From: Sophora flavescens
Taxonomy: Eukaryota; Streptophyta; Magnoliopsida; Fabales; Fabaceae
Reading direction: 5' to 3'
Length of the DNA stretch: 64,000 nt
NCBI GenBank assembly: GCA_030762895.1
Contig: CM061069.1
Coordinates: forward strand, 102,937,923-103,001,922
How positions within the stretch are numbered: position 1 is the stretch's first letter; each line of letters opens with the position of its first letter. Shown piece by piece: positions 1-10,736 of this stretch. A program made the position numbers and the translations under genes. The notes below the pieces were generated by a model. The model was given only the letters and a program-made list of their open reading frames with translations. It was not told where the DNA came from and searched no databases.

Positions 1-485
1 CTATGGGACAGGATCTGCACAAACCTTAAAGCGAGGTATTGAAAAGGAGAACTCACCTTTGATTCTAGTTAGATTTATTGAACGTTACATAGTCAATCAA
101 GGTCTAATTGGGTACTATATATTTTCTTTGTATTTGTGTAGGAGAATTTCAGTGGAAGTTGTGAACTTCAAGAGGTAGTTGATCAAGACTCGAGAGAAAT
201 TAAAGATGTGAACTTCAAGAGCTGTATAGTTCTTGGGGTGTATTTAAGATATATAAAGTAAAAGTGTGGTCGTCCACCAATGCAGAGATGAGATAAGGTG
301 AGTGGAAGGCATTTGCTAATGACCACCTATTGTTTGATGAAATTACTGTGTAAATACCAAGATAACTTTTTTTGTCTGCATTTATGTGTCATTTATTTAC
401 TAACTTGATTGGTGGGGGAGTGGGGGTATTGAATATTCTATTTTTGCTATTTTAGTTTTTAGTGTAATTTGGCATAAATTTGCGT

Positions 486-488
<3 letters not shown>
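1..488. other. Unrecognised edge sequence with a partial internal duplication
   Basis: I recognise no gene here. A stretch near 278-335 (CCACCAATGCAGAGATGAGA and following bases) recurs at about 1352-1410 with small changes, so this edge and the 1.35-kb region share an ancestral segment about 1.07 kb apart. The copy at 1352 keeps an open frame; this one carries indels. Confidence 0.4.

Positions 489-541
<53 letters not shown>
489..541. repeat. (TA)n microsatellite
   Basis: An uninterrupted TA dinucleotide run of about 53 bp. It lies directly before the splice acceptor of the MIF-like pseudo-exon, in the polypyrimidine-tract position. Confidence 0.95.
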
Positions 542-543
<2 letters not shown>

Positions 544-546
544 CAG

Positions 547-771
547 AATGTGATGATTTTGATGAATGGGGGAGTGCCTATTGCATTTGGCGGCACTGAA
601 GGGCCAGCTGCATATGGAAATCTGATCACAATTGGGGGGACTTGGTCCAACTGTTAATGGAAAACTGAGTTCTACAATTGTCGAAATTCTCCAAACTAAG
701 CTATCCATTGATAGCTCCTGTTTCTATCCATTGATAGCTCCCGTTTCTATATCAAGTTTTGTGATGTTCAG
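547..771 (+). pseudogene. MIF-like (macrophage migration inhibitory factor / D-dopachrome tautomerase family) exon, broken
   Basis: The translated exon carries the plant MIF-like signature: a VMILMNGGVPIAFGGTE stretch, then PAAYGNLITIGG, then after a frame change LGPTVNGKLSS and LSIDSSRFYIKF. In the family this is the middle exon, covering a core beta strand and the long helix. The catalytic N-terminal proline lies in an upstream exon that is not visible here. Acceptor TTTCAG at 541-546 and donor CAG/GTAATC at 771-772 delimit the exon. Two lesions break it. A run of six G at 634-639 shifts the frame, where five G would keep it. A 23-bp tandem duplication (701-723 and 724-746, one mismatch) shifts it again. 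I could not find the last family exon (FGWNGSTF-like) downstream. The call rests on remembered family sequence, but the match is long and ordered. Confidence 0.82.
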
Positions 772-1338
772 GTAATCTGTTGTCTTGTTTCTGTGATAGC
801 TTATATGATTTTGTGAAGATTGTAAAATACAAATCAATATTTGTTATGTCTTTCTACACTGTTCTGCTTGTTTGAAATATGGTTTATTTTATTGAAACCA
901 TTTCATACATTCTGCCTTCTTTAATTCACTTCCATAATATACATTGAAACGATTTGGTTCTTTGAAATTAGAGGTTTCTTGTATAATATCCATTCGATTA
1001 TGGTGGTTATCACTTACTATAATGTTTTCCGGAGAAGACAAAAATAGATATTAAATAAATACTGTACTTCAGGGAATTGGTTACTAACAATACAAGTTTT
1101 TTGTTATTCCTAATAAAAAACTAAAATACAAGTTAAACAAGTATAGATTGATTTCTAATGTTGCTTGGCAATACTTTGTGTGTAGACTGTAATATTATTT
1201 TCTATGCATAATAATCCATCCTGGTGTTTGTTTAGTTATTCATAGAATGATAATTACTTCTTTCATAGTACATTTGGTTGGCTTTGTTAAATGCCATGCA
1301 TTTTTTAGTATAAAAATAGGGAGCAAACCCTTAATGAC
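772..1338. other. Non-coding spacer
   Basis: AT-rich sequence after the MIF-like exon. I see no ORF, RNA gene or mobile-element end in it. Confidence 0.5.
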
Positions 1339-1500
1339 TTGCTTCATATGCTCCACCAATGCAGAGATGAGATAAGGAGAGTGGCAGCGAAGGCATTTGC
1401 GAATGAGTTGGACAAGGACAACAACTATCAGAAGCTGAGTGTGAATTCTGTTTGCAACAATGATTGGTTTGCCAAATCAAGGCTGGGTACCTTAGTGGTA
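1339..1500 (+). other. Exon-like open stretch, unrecognised
   Basis: The frame reads MLHMLHQCRDEIRRVAAKAF and goes on for about 53 codons with protein-like composition (charged helix). It ends at a plausible donor (TTAGTG/GTAAGAAT near 1497-1500), after which the frame becomes T-rich and non-coding. A damaged copy of its first part occurs at 278-335. I do not recognise the family. It may be an exon of a decayed host gene. Confidence 0.35.
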
Positions 1501-1809
1501 AGAATATTCCTTCTCCGACTCTTTTTTTTTCCAATCCTTCTTATTCTCTTTTGTATATTATTTTGTATATTGTTCTCTGTATATTGTATATTGTTTTTTT
1601 TTTGTGTTATATTGTATATTGTTTTTGTTTTATATTGTTTTGTTCATTTTTTATGTTAGTTCTATTTCTAATTTGTTATTGTGTAAGTTTTGTTTATACA
1701 TTTTTTTTAAATTACTTTTAAATTCATCAAGATGGACTGATTTGAGTTTTTAGCTCTCAACATCTGGCATCTTTTCTTCTACTGGCTGAGTCTGGATTGG
1801 AGTCAGGTT

Positions 1810-2560
1810 ATTTACTTCTTCCGGGGTGTCCCCTCCTTATCGGAATGGGGGTGATATGAAGACAAAACTGCAAATCTGGAGCCATCAGGCTTGACATTAT
1901 GACTTTTGGATCTGGAATCAATAGGCTTGACATTCTGGCCTTTGGAAGATTCTCCTTCTCGGTCATTCTTATCCTTAGCAGATCCTTCTGCATTAGATTG
2001 GGACTTTTGTTGTTTCCTTGGTTTTCGAGGGACAGCTACCATCCATGAGCCATATTTTGCATTTGAGTTATTCAATTGATCCGGTGCTTGGGAGCCTTCA
2101 ACAGGGGCACCAACCGGCAAAGGTTTAATCTTTCTTTGAGCATTCACCTTTGGATCATCTTCTTGGTTGCTTCTTTTGTCAACATATTGGACCGACTTGT
2201 GTCCATACTTTCCGCATTTGAAGCAAATCAGGTGTAAACCCTCATACTCGAGGAAAAACTTATGCCCTCGAATTTCAATAAAAGATTTTAAAGGCTGTTC
2301 CAAATCCATTTCAACGCAAATTCTTGCATATTTCCCCCTAGAGTGGATTGAGGTGAGTCTATCCACCTCCTGCATTGTTCCTAGACCCGGACCGATTCTT
2401 CAAAGAAACTAAGTGTTGTATAATTCCATAGGATGTTTTGGAATCCGGATCCATAAAGCAACCCTTTTAATCGCATCTGCATTTTGTAGGAACATTGGCC
2501 CATTTTAGTGGAAAAATTCCTTTACGTCCCATTCAAAAACGTTTCATATAGTTTAGTCTG
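1810..2560 (-). pseudogene. Plant LINE ORF1-type protein fragment (DUF4283/CCHC knuckle)
   Basis: Read on the minus strand, an upstream piece (LWIRIP-like, about 2440-2400) leads into IHSRGKYARICVEMDLEQPL, a hydrophobic EYEGLHLICFKCGKYGH segment and then a basic low-complexity tail. This is the order of plant LINE ORF1 proteins, nucleic-acid-binding coat proteins with a DUF4283-like domain and a CX2CX4HX4C knuckle. The fourth zinc ligand is Tyr instead of Cys, and two in-frame stops (TAG and TGA) lie in the 2400-2430 stretch, so it is a relic. No adjoining ORF2 is visible. Confidence 0.8.
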
Positions 2561-2809
2561 TCTTATCACAAATCTCATCATCGACACTTTGGAAAGAGCA
2601 GGGTTAACCTATTTGACAATCGTATTAGTTGAGACTGATGTGGATACTACAAAATTCAAGTAAGACTCACATAAATTAATGAAATTCATTTTCAAAATAG
2701 TGGAACCTGTTTGAATTTTAATCAATAGAAAATAATGAGCTAGAAAGCGAGTGATAGAGAGTGTTTTGGTAACACTAATTATATATATATTGTTCTCCTC
2801 GGGCTGGGA

Positions 2810-3054
2810 TGGGCCAATCGAAGTCAAGTGGCCCATCCGACCATCGCTTACATACTTGAGGCCCTAAAATTATATATTATCAATTTTATTGAAAGAGCTA
2901 TAGAAAATGTCTCCAGTGATTAAAAATAAAAAAAGAAAAGAAGAAAAAATCGGAAGGTTTGTTTAATCCATTCAAATTTGCAAGGTGACGGCGTTATTCT
3001 CTCGCTGTGAGGGTCACTCACCTTCAGAAACCTAAATTGCTCTTCCTATAAATT
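2810..3054 (+). promoter_or_regulatory. Candidate promoter with site II, telo-box-like and TATA motifs
   Basis: Two site II elements face each other (TGGGCC at 2810-2815 and GGCCCA at 2830-2835). CCCTAAA follows at 2862-2868, AAACCTAAA at 3028-3036 and a TATA box (TATAAATT) at 3047-3054. In plants the site II plus telo-box combination is typical of ribosomal-protein, translation and snoRNA genes. It lies about 145 bp upstream of the snoRNA candidate on the same strand. The inference that it drives that RNA is mine. Confidence 0.45.
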
Positions 3055-3197
3055 CATAGCTCGTGCTCAGTTCCATAGCGCCATTGTTGTGTCAAGGGTT
3101 TCTCTTCCACCCGCACCTTTCTGGATTTTTTAATTTACCTTATTTGTTTGTTTTCGATTTCTTTTTAAAACCTGTTGTCTATAATTTATGAATCAGA

Positions 3198-3317
3198 AAG
3201 AGATCACAGTGATGACCACATAAAATTCAAGCTCAACAAACCATAATGCACGATTTTCTCTCTCTTTTGGAAGATTACTTTACGTGTCGACTGCTCCGCT
3301 GAACTGAGTGATCTCTT
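3198..3317 (+). ncRNA. Candidate box C/D snoRNA
   Basis: A perfect 10-bp terminal stem pairs 3198-3207 (AAGAGATCAC) with 3308-3317 (GTGATCTCTT). One base inside the 5' arm is an exact box C (GTGATGA, 3209-3215). Directly against the 3' arm is an exact box D (CTGA, 3304-3307). This is the complete kink-turn geometry of a box C/D RNA about 120 nt long. Internal C'/D' boxes are not clear. I could not match the bases upstream of box D, or those upstream of a possible D', to rRNA or U snRNA from memory, so I treat it as an orphan. A promoter-like block lies upstream. Confidence 0.6.
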
Positions 3318-5510
3318 ACTTTTTCAATATCCGATCTCTTTTGTTTCATAGAAAATTAATTACCCTATTTTTTATTTTCCCCTTTTTTCGTTTTCAAATT
3401 ATTTCAATTAATAGTGATTGATTTGTGTTTGGGGGAAATAGTTTCACTATGAGGATAGAAAAGCTCCCTCTGTTGAATCAAGATGAGGAAATCCGCCTGC
3501 AGAATCGAACCATAAACCATATTGCCACCACCGAGTGATCTCTTTCCCCAATTTAATAAATTCCATCTAGCGGCTCCTAATTTAATTAACCTATCGTGTT
3601 TCTTACATTAAATTTTATTAATTTTATTATGATATTTTTTTAGTTTAAATCATTATTGTGTATCGATGTGGGTGAGGTTGGTGATGAATTAAGATTTTGC
3701 CTACATTGGCTGATTATCTGCTTTTAGATTATGATGTGTACAAATTATCTGAGGCCTCTTAACAGTAGGAAAAAAAATCTTTTCATTTTGATTGGATTGT
3801 TTCTAACTTTTTTTATGAATTAGAATTCGGTCATGTGATTCAGGAAGTCAAGCAATTTTTTTATTTTTCGGTAAAAGGGGCAGTTTATTTTCATATAAAC
3901 CGGAATGTGTTTCGAAGGGTACTAATTTGGTTAAATTTGTAGCTTTTTGTACCATAATAATAAACCTAGATGATGTGAATGATATGCTTGTGGATTTGGG
4001 TTCGGGGACAAATTGTTCTCTCTCTCAATATAAGGGTATCGATCGAGAACATTGAGTCCAAATAGATGATAAGGGTGTAGGATGTTATTAACCATTTTGG
4101 AAGTTCAAGATTGCCTATACCATTACCATAAGTTGCATAACCATGGTTTTTTTTGACGTAACCATGTTCTATTACAAGAACGATGACCATGAATTATTAT
4201 GTCAATGGTAAATAAGTAGTCCATGAATTAATGCTTGTTTGGTTAGCACCCAAAACGGGGTTTGGCAGCCACGAAAATACTTGACTCAAGATGTAAGATC
4301 CACAAAATTCTACATATTTATACCTCAAAAGTGATTATGGTTTATCATCCAAATAAAATCAATTTTTGTAAATCAATTTTTAAAATATTGCTATCAAATA
4401 CAAATCAATTTTTTTAACTTTGATTTTTTCAAAATCAATTCTTCCAAAACCAATTCTATTAAAATCAATTCTATCAAAAATTAAAACAAACGGATCCTTA
4501 GTGTATGAGTGACCGTTATGAATTGGCAATAAGGTTAAGACTTGAAGATTTTTCAGATTTTTAAAACGTAATATATTTTTTTTTGTTTTTCATTATTTTT
4601 AAAAGTAAAAACAAATATATTAAAAGTTTAAAAAATTAATTGTTCAGTTAAAAAAATGATTTTTTTTAATAAAACAAACAATAATAAGCGAATTCTAAAT
4701 TTATTCTATTTTAAATTTTAAAATTGGTTGTCGAAATTATGATTTTAATTTGATTTTTAAATAATCATAAATTATAAAATCTAAAATTGGGCCAATTCTA
4801 TCCCAAGGTCGTTTACTGTTTAATGCTGTGAACCAAATTTATTTACATAGAATTTGGTCCATGAATCTATGTGGTATTAATATTCTGTGTAATTGATAGC
4901 CTCAGCATGATTTTAATTTTAAAATGATACAGAATATTTATTAGCAAGTATTCTTCGTATTGTAATGTTTTAAAAAATTTCTTCAATCAGTGAAAACTTG
5001 GTTGAATGGGTTATCATTAATTAAATATATATATATATATATATATATATTTAATATTGTATAACATATTAATATATATGCCCTCAATAAAACATATTAA
5101 TATATATTGTATCTTGAAAAAAAAAATTAATATATAATGTATAATATACTTTTTTGTTTGTTGAAGGGAATGTGTAAAATACTTAATATTTAATATTTAG
5201 TAATGAAAAAGTAACTATTAATAAAAGCAATAATCAAGTTTTATATTGACATTCACTAATTTTTTGACACGTGTGCTTTTATGTTAATAACTAAGAGAGA
5301 AAAATAATAATAATGCTTATTTGTTAAAGTAAAAGTACATGTGTTATTTTTCTCTTTTCAATCTTTACAATTGAAAAGATTTAAATTAGATTTTAGAAAA
5401 TAAGATTTTACAAGTAAAAAAACTATTGAAAATACTCAGATTTCCTCTATTATAAGCTCTTTGATCTTGTGTCATGAGTTCTAGATATTGAAAAAGTGTT
5501 GACTAATGTC
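3318..5510. other. AT-rich non-coding region
   Basis: Mostly AT-rich spacer. An ATG-initiated 29-codon ORF (3449-3538) could belong to a snoRNA host transcript but shows no known domain. A second copy of the GAGTGATCTCT end motif at 3533-3543 lacks a matching 5' arm. An (AT)n run sits at about 5026-5051. I see nothing else. Confidence 0.45.
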
Positions 5511-5514
5511 CTTT

Positions 5515-6333
5515 AGGTGGGGGTTTCTAGAGTGAGGGGGCAACTAAGACCCTTATGGGTGAGGGAGCATTTATAACCGTTAGATTTAATAATTAAATAA
5601 ATGAGGGATTGTGATGATTTTAGGATAACCTGATCTTCAGGTTCTTGAAAATAACATTTATGCACTTTCTTCCCCAAAATGTCCATTTCCAAAAAATTTA
5701 TTCTTCCTGGTTTGCTTATGGCGGTTTCTGTCAATTCTCCTTCTTTCTGTCAAGTCTCCTTCTTCCTAGTCTTCTTCTTTCGTTGCCTTTTTTGTATATA
5801 TTTTTTGTCTCGTCCACATATTTTTGGTTTATAGGCACTGCTTATTCTTATAGAAACAAATGAAAAATCCAAAAATAAAAAAGAAACCCAACGAAAATAA
5901 AACTAACAAAAGTCGTTGGATTAAACAGCAAAAGTAATCCTTGTGTGGCAAAATGGAAGTCTCAAACTTCCTCTTGTTGCATCAGAACCGCACAAAGGAT
6001 GTGATTGGAAACGAGACCACACCACTCCCCTCCACAATCAACTGTTAATGAACCCAATATAAATCAAGTATGAGTTGGCTGGAATCGGTAGTGGTAGAAA
6101 ACAAGATCTGTAACTAAGAGCTGGAATCGATGGTGTTATAGGGTGGGGTAAGAGGGGTGAGTTGCTGCTGAATGGTGGTGAAGAAGGGTAAGATTGAAAT
6201 TTTGAAATAATTATTTTTTTACAAAAATCCTATAATAATATTATCCTTAGTTAGTGACCTGCTACACCAGGTCAAAATGCTTCTTCATGGTGTAAGGGAC
6301 TTAATTGTCCCCTCATCTTAGATGCCACCATAT
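5515..6333. repeat. Possible non-autonomous DNA element with degenerate inverted ends
   Basis: The left end (GGTGGGGGTTTCTAGAGTGA onward) and the reverse complement of the right end (GGTGGCATCTAAGATGAGGG onward) align over about 50 bp with many mismatches. That suggests old terminal inverted repeats around an 820-bp core. I see no clear target duplication and no coding content. Confidence 0.35.
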
Positions 6334-6339
6334 AGTTAT

Positions 6340-7500
6340 ATATAGTTATATTTCAAAATAGATCTGTTGGTCAGACTTTATAACCCAGTTGAGATCAAAA
6401 CAAATTGATTTGAGAAATTATAAAGACACCAATCGATTAGTACACGGTTGTATAAAAAAAAAATTTGCCTAATCGATTGTGTTCTTGGATGTCCTTGATC
6501 TTGAATGTTACACACTTGTATTTGCAGCCCAAAACCATATACATCGATTATCCAATCGATTATGTTGCTATCTTGAAAACTTCTTGGTTATGTTTTGGCT
6601 TATACACAAATGTACTAATCAATGTATAGTGTCAAAAATGTTTTATGATCAAACAAATCAAGAATCAATCGATGTATACATAGATGTACCCAAAGGTTTT
6701 CAATAAAATTTAATTAACTGAAAGTACATCAATGTACAGATTCATTAATTAGCCTTTTTCTTCTAAGTTAATTTTGAAAAATTGTTTATTTTTTAACATC
6801 GTTTTCATTATTATTTGAGAGCTTAACTAAGAATTAATCTAGAGGATTTTCATTACATAAATCCCTAATGTTTTTCTTCAATTTCCTTGCTCGTGATGCT
6901 CCTTCTTCATGTCATTCTTCATGATACTTTCTTTAAGTTCCTTTCTCCCGGGTCCTTTTCATCCACTTTCCTTGTTCTAATATTCTCATTGATAAACTCA
7001 AGCTTTGCAAGTTGTTAGTGAATCAAAAGTAATCATCAAATCATTTGACCATTAAGTTTGGCCATTAATCAAAACATTAAAGAGTCATTTATCCACACGG
7101 TTCACCGATAAGTCTAGTTCTGACGAGGCGATCTTATGCTAATTTCAAATTTTTGAAATTAGTACGAATTCTCATTTTCCATTCTTCTTGAATCTTGATG
7201 ATTGAAACAACAATAACGCTTCTAGTAGCATTCTAAAAACAATGTTTAACATGAGAAATGATTTTCGTACATCTAAAATGGAAGCCTTTTAGTGTGGTGC
7301 CCATTGGTAAGAGGTTCAGTCATGGATCCTTGACTTTACCTACTACAGTGGGTAAAGTGGTTTTTGTTTTGTTTTTTTTTTAAAAAAAATAAAATTTGGT
7401 CCAGCCAAGAGAATCAAAATACTTAATAATTAAAAAAAAATATTAAAAAAATTGAATAAAAGAGCACTTACTATGTCTATCGGGAGACATTTGTAAAAGA
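6340..7500. other. Non-coding, enriched in AATCGATT-type motifs
   Basis: Between about 6430 and 6670 the word ATCGAT, or a close variant, occurs repeatedly, as seen in some legume repeat families. The rest is AT-rich spacer. No gene is supported. Confidence 0.35.
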
Positions 7501-7504
7501 GCAC

Positions 7505-8170
7505 CACTATTTAGTACGAATGAGTGCACATACGAATGACATTATTTTTTATATTACATTTTAATTATATATATTTTTTATAAAACAAACATAACACATC
7601 ACTTGTCTTCCTCGATTCCTCCTTTGTTTGCTCGTGCTACCTCTTTGCTTAATCTGTCTTCCTTCTCTGCCACTTGAGCTATATGGCCTATACCTCATTA
7701 TTTTCCAGTGTTTGCACTTTGAAGATCTTCAGCTAGACCTCATATTAATTTTGACAAAGTCTCCTGACATGTTTACCTTAATAACATGAAGAGAAACTAA
7801 ATCAAGAAAAATGTTCATAAGATTTGGATCCTAGAATTCTGAGCATAGTTTTAATTTAAAAAAAATGAGACAATGGGTGAATATCGAAAAATGACAAGTT
7901 GAAGATGAATCCACTCAAGGGATTGAAAGGAATGAAGAAAGAGGGAACTTAAAACTAAAACTTTGACTCAAGCCCCAACTGATGAGAGAACTCAACGGAT
8001 AATGATGCAATGAGGCTGGCTGACAGTAACCGTAGAGGCGGAATAGGAAGAACCAAAGAAGTTATGTGTTCGGAGACGATGACACAGCAAATCGTAAGTA
8101 GGAGAGAAGAAACGTGGGACACGTCATTCGTACCATCTTTTACTAAAAGTGTTTCGTACTAACTAGCATT
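7505..8170. repeat. Possible small inverted-repeat element
   Basis: TTAGTACGAA and TACGAATGAC occur in that order at 7513-7545, and in reverse complement at about 8123-8165. This suggests imperfect inverted ends around a 660-bp non-coding core. No target duplication is evident. Confidence 0.3.
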
Positions 8171-8559
8171 TTCCTTTTAAAAATAAGGAAGATTGTCTTA
8201 CCAGTTTCCATGTATCGATTTCTAGCCATTGATGAAATTTTCACATAAAAACAATGATCAAGATTTCGAGGTCCAAATCAGCACCCCATTTTAAGGATAC
8301 TAAAATTTGCCTCTAAAATGTGACATCATATGGTATCTCCTTTGTTTATTGATGTAATTTTGAAATACGAGTAATACGGTGTCACATACGACATCCAAAA
8401 TTTGATGTTCAGATAATAGAACTCATTCAACATAGCTGAATTGTGCAATTTAAACGTTTTTCTATTAAACGCTAACATTGTCTATTGAAAAATTATCACC
8501 TCTCATAATTTTAGACCACTTTACAGTTTACACCCTTTCAAGAGCTTAGGGACCTTGTT

Positions 8560-8866
8560 GCATATTTTGAAAGTTGAATGACCAACGTAAAGTTCATTAA
8601 TTTTGTATTAGTCCGTGTAAAAATAATTTTTTAGGATTTCGTCCATGTAATTTCAAAAATTTTGGAAATAGGCTCTGTTGTCATCTCTTTCCGTTAACTA
8701 CTGACGTGACAAATGTAATGCCACGCCATTCGCGTGGCATGATTGACATGGCATTCCATTTACCAATGTAAACAGAGACTATTTTCAAAATGACATAATC
8801 CTATGAAAAAATTTACGGGAACAAAAACCAAAATTAGTGAGCTTTGCAGGGATAAAAACTTATTTA
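8560..8866. repeat. Dispersed non-coding repeat with a perfect hairpin
   Basis: The sequence is of the common plant type with phrases resembling 'gggacnaaaaccaaaattagtg'. It holds a perfect 9-bp hairpin, ATGCCACGC (8718-8726) with GCGTGGCAT (8732-8740) and a 5-nt loop. The foldback element begins directly after it. Confidence 0.4.
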
Positions 8867-10052
8867 AACCAATTTTTTTCTATTTTTAGGCCCAATTTCA
8901 TAGCAAGTCGGATAGGAACAAGAAATTACCTTGATACCTCCGATTACTATAAAGCATACCAAAAGAAAGAATTTGACAATTTTAACCATGTGCCCATAAT
9001 GTTTTTCTTCTATTTTTTGGCCAAATCTTATAGCAATCGTAAAGGAACAAGAAATTACCTCGTTATCCCTTAGTACTAGAAATATATTAGATAAAGGATT
9101 TTTCAATCTGAACCGTGTGACCTTAATGTATGATTTCTTTCTATTTTTTTTAGCCAAACTTTGGAGCAAGCCGAACAGGAACAAGAAATTATCTCGGTAC
9201 CCCTGAGTACTAGATATCATACAAAATGAAGGAATTTAGCAATTTTAACCATGTGGTTCATAATGTATGGTTTTGTTTATGCTTTCTTGCCAAAATTCAT
9301 AGCAAGTCAGACAAAAAAATGAAATTACCTCGATACCCCAGAGTACTAGAAATCAGGGTCAAAATTAAGAGCAATCGGAGCAGATCTGACGGGGAACTCG
9401 AAATTATCGCTGGTAATCCCGGGTGCTGAAAATCATACCAGTTGAAAAAAAAATTAAAATTTTTACTCGATATCCTCTAATGTATGAGTTTCTTCTACTT
9501 CATGGTCAAAATTCATAGCAATAAAAGCATGTTATACATTTGGAGGCACATGCTTAAAATTGCCAAATTCCTTCATCTCGTATGATTTCTAGTACCTCTA
9601 TTTGACTTGCTATGAAATTTGGCAAGAAAATATCAACAAAATCATATATTATGGACCATTGAGTTAAAAGTGGTAATTTCCTTCATTTTGTTTGATATCT
9701 AGTACTTGCGGTACCGAGGTAATTTCCTTTGTGTCTGACTTGCTATGAAATATGTCAAGAAAATAGAAACAAAATCTTACATTATAGACTACATGGTTAA
9801 AGTTGCTAAATTCCTTCATCTGTATGATTTCTAGCACTTCGGGGTATCAGGGTAATTTCTTATTCCTGTCTGATTGCTATGAGATTTGGCCAGAAAATAG
9901 AAGAAAAAGAATCATACATTATAGGCCCACGGATAAAATTATCAGAATCATTCTTCTGGTATAATTTCTAGTACTTGGGGGCATCGAGGTTATTTCCTAT
10001 CCATGTCTGCATTGCTCTAAAATTTGGCTGCAAAATATAAAAAAAATTGGTT
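8867..10052. mobile_element. Foldback-like element made of about 133-bp tandem units in both orientations
   Basis: The left arm (8867 to about 9480) holds roughly five tandem units. The shared word GAAATTACC or a variant recurs at 8922, 9051, 9185 and 9321, and less exactly near 9400. After a centre with AGCATG/CATGCT (9526-9531 and 9549-9554), the right arm carries the same unit in reverse complement, with GGTAATTT-like words at 9719, 9851 and 9988. The extreme ends also match in inverted orientation (AACCAATTTTTTT at 8867 and its complement ending at 10052). Tandem units inside long inverted arms are the layout of foldback transposons. There is no coding capacity and I could not find a target duplication. 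Confidence 0.7.
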
Positions 10053-10199
10053 CATTGTCAGCATTTTGTTTCCATTTAGCTATTTAGAGTTGTTGCACGC
10101 TAATGTGATTGGGTCAAATCTGGTCTATCAGGTCGAGTCGTCGACCCATTAGTCTGTTAAATTATTAAAAGAATATTTAAAAATTTAAATAAACGATGA

Positions 10200-10375
10200 T
10201 CATTAAAATATAGGTTAAAATAATTTTTTTGTCCCTATACGTGTTCCTGATTGTCAACTGTGTCCCTATAGGTAAAAAAATTGCATATCGGTCCCATACG
10301 TGACTACCGTTTATCACTTTAGTCCATACCGTAACCCACCGTTAGTAACTCAAGTATCACTTTGGTCCCTATACG
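10200..10375. repeat. Dispersed 'gtccctatacgtg' non-coding repeat, cut by an LTR insertion
   Basis: GTCCCTATACGTG occurs near 10233 and again at about 10365, with related phrases between. This is a common plant intergenic repeat type. The right edge is cut by the LTR that starts at 10376. Confidence 0.4.
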
Positions 10376-10530
10376 TGTAACGTCCTAGAAATTTCATTAT
10401 AGTTAAGTTGAAAAAAAAATTATTGGTTATTAAAATGTATAGTACAAATAAAATATAATTAGGAGGCTTAGTGTAAAAAATTTAATAGTATAAGGATTTA
10501 TTGAAATTGCTTAATTATTTTAAAAGAGTG

Positions 10531-10603
<73 letters not shown>

Positions 10604-10666
10604 GAGCCCAAGAGTCCTTTTAGCCACTTTTGGATTTTGCCAAAGTGAAGCCACTGTAGGTTTAAA

Positions 10667-10736
<70 letters not shown>

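Noticed and set aside
3449..3543. A second snoRNA ending in the repeated GAGTGATCTCT motif
   Set aside because: No complementary 5' arm and no box C at the required position; D-like sequence is CCGA.
5645..5863. 72-codon frame rich in Ser, Leu and Phe resembling a signal peptide
   Set aside because: Pyrimidine-rich non-coding stretch inside the degenerate inverted-repeat element, with no supporting exon signals.
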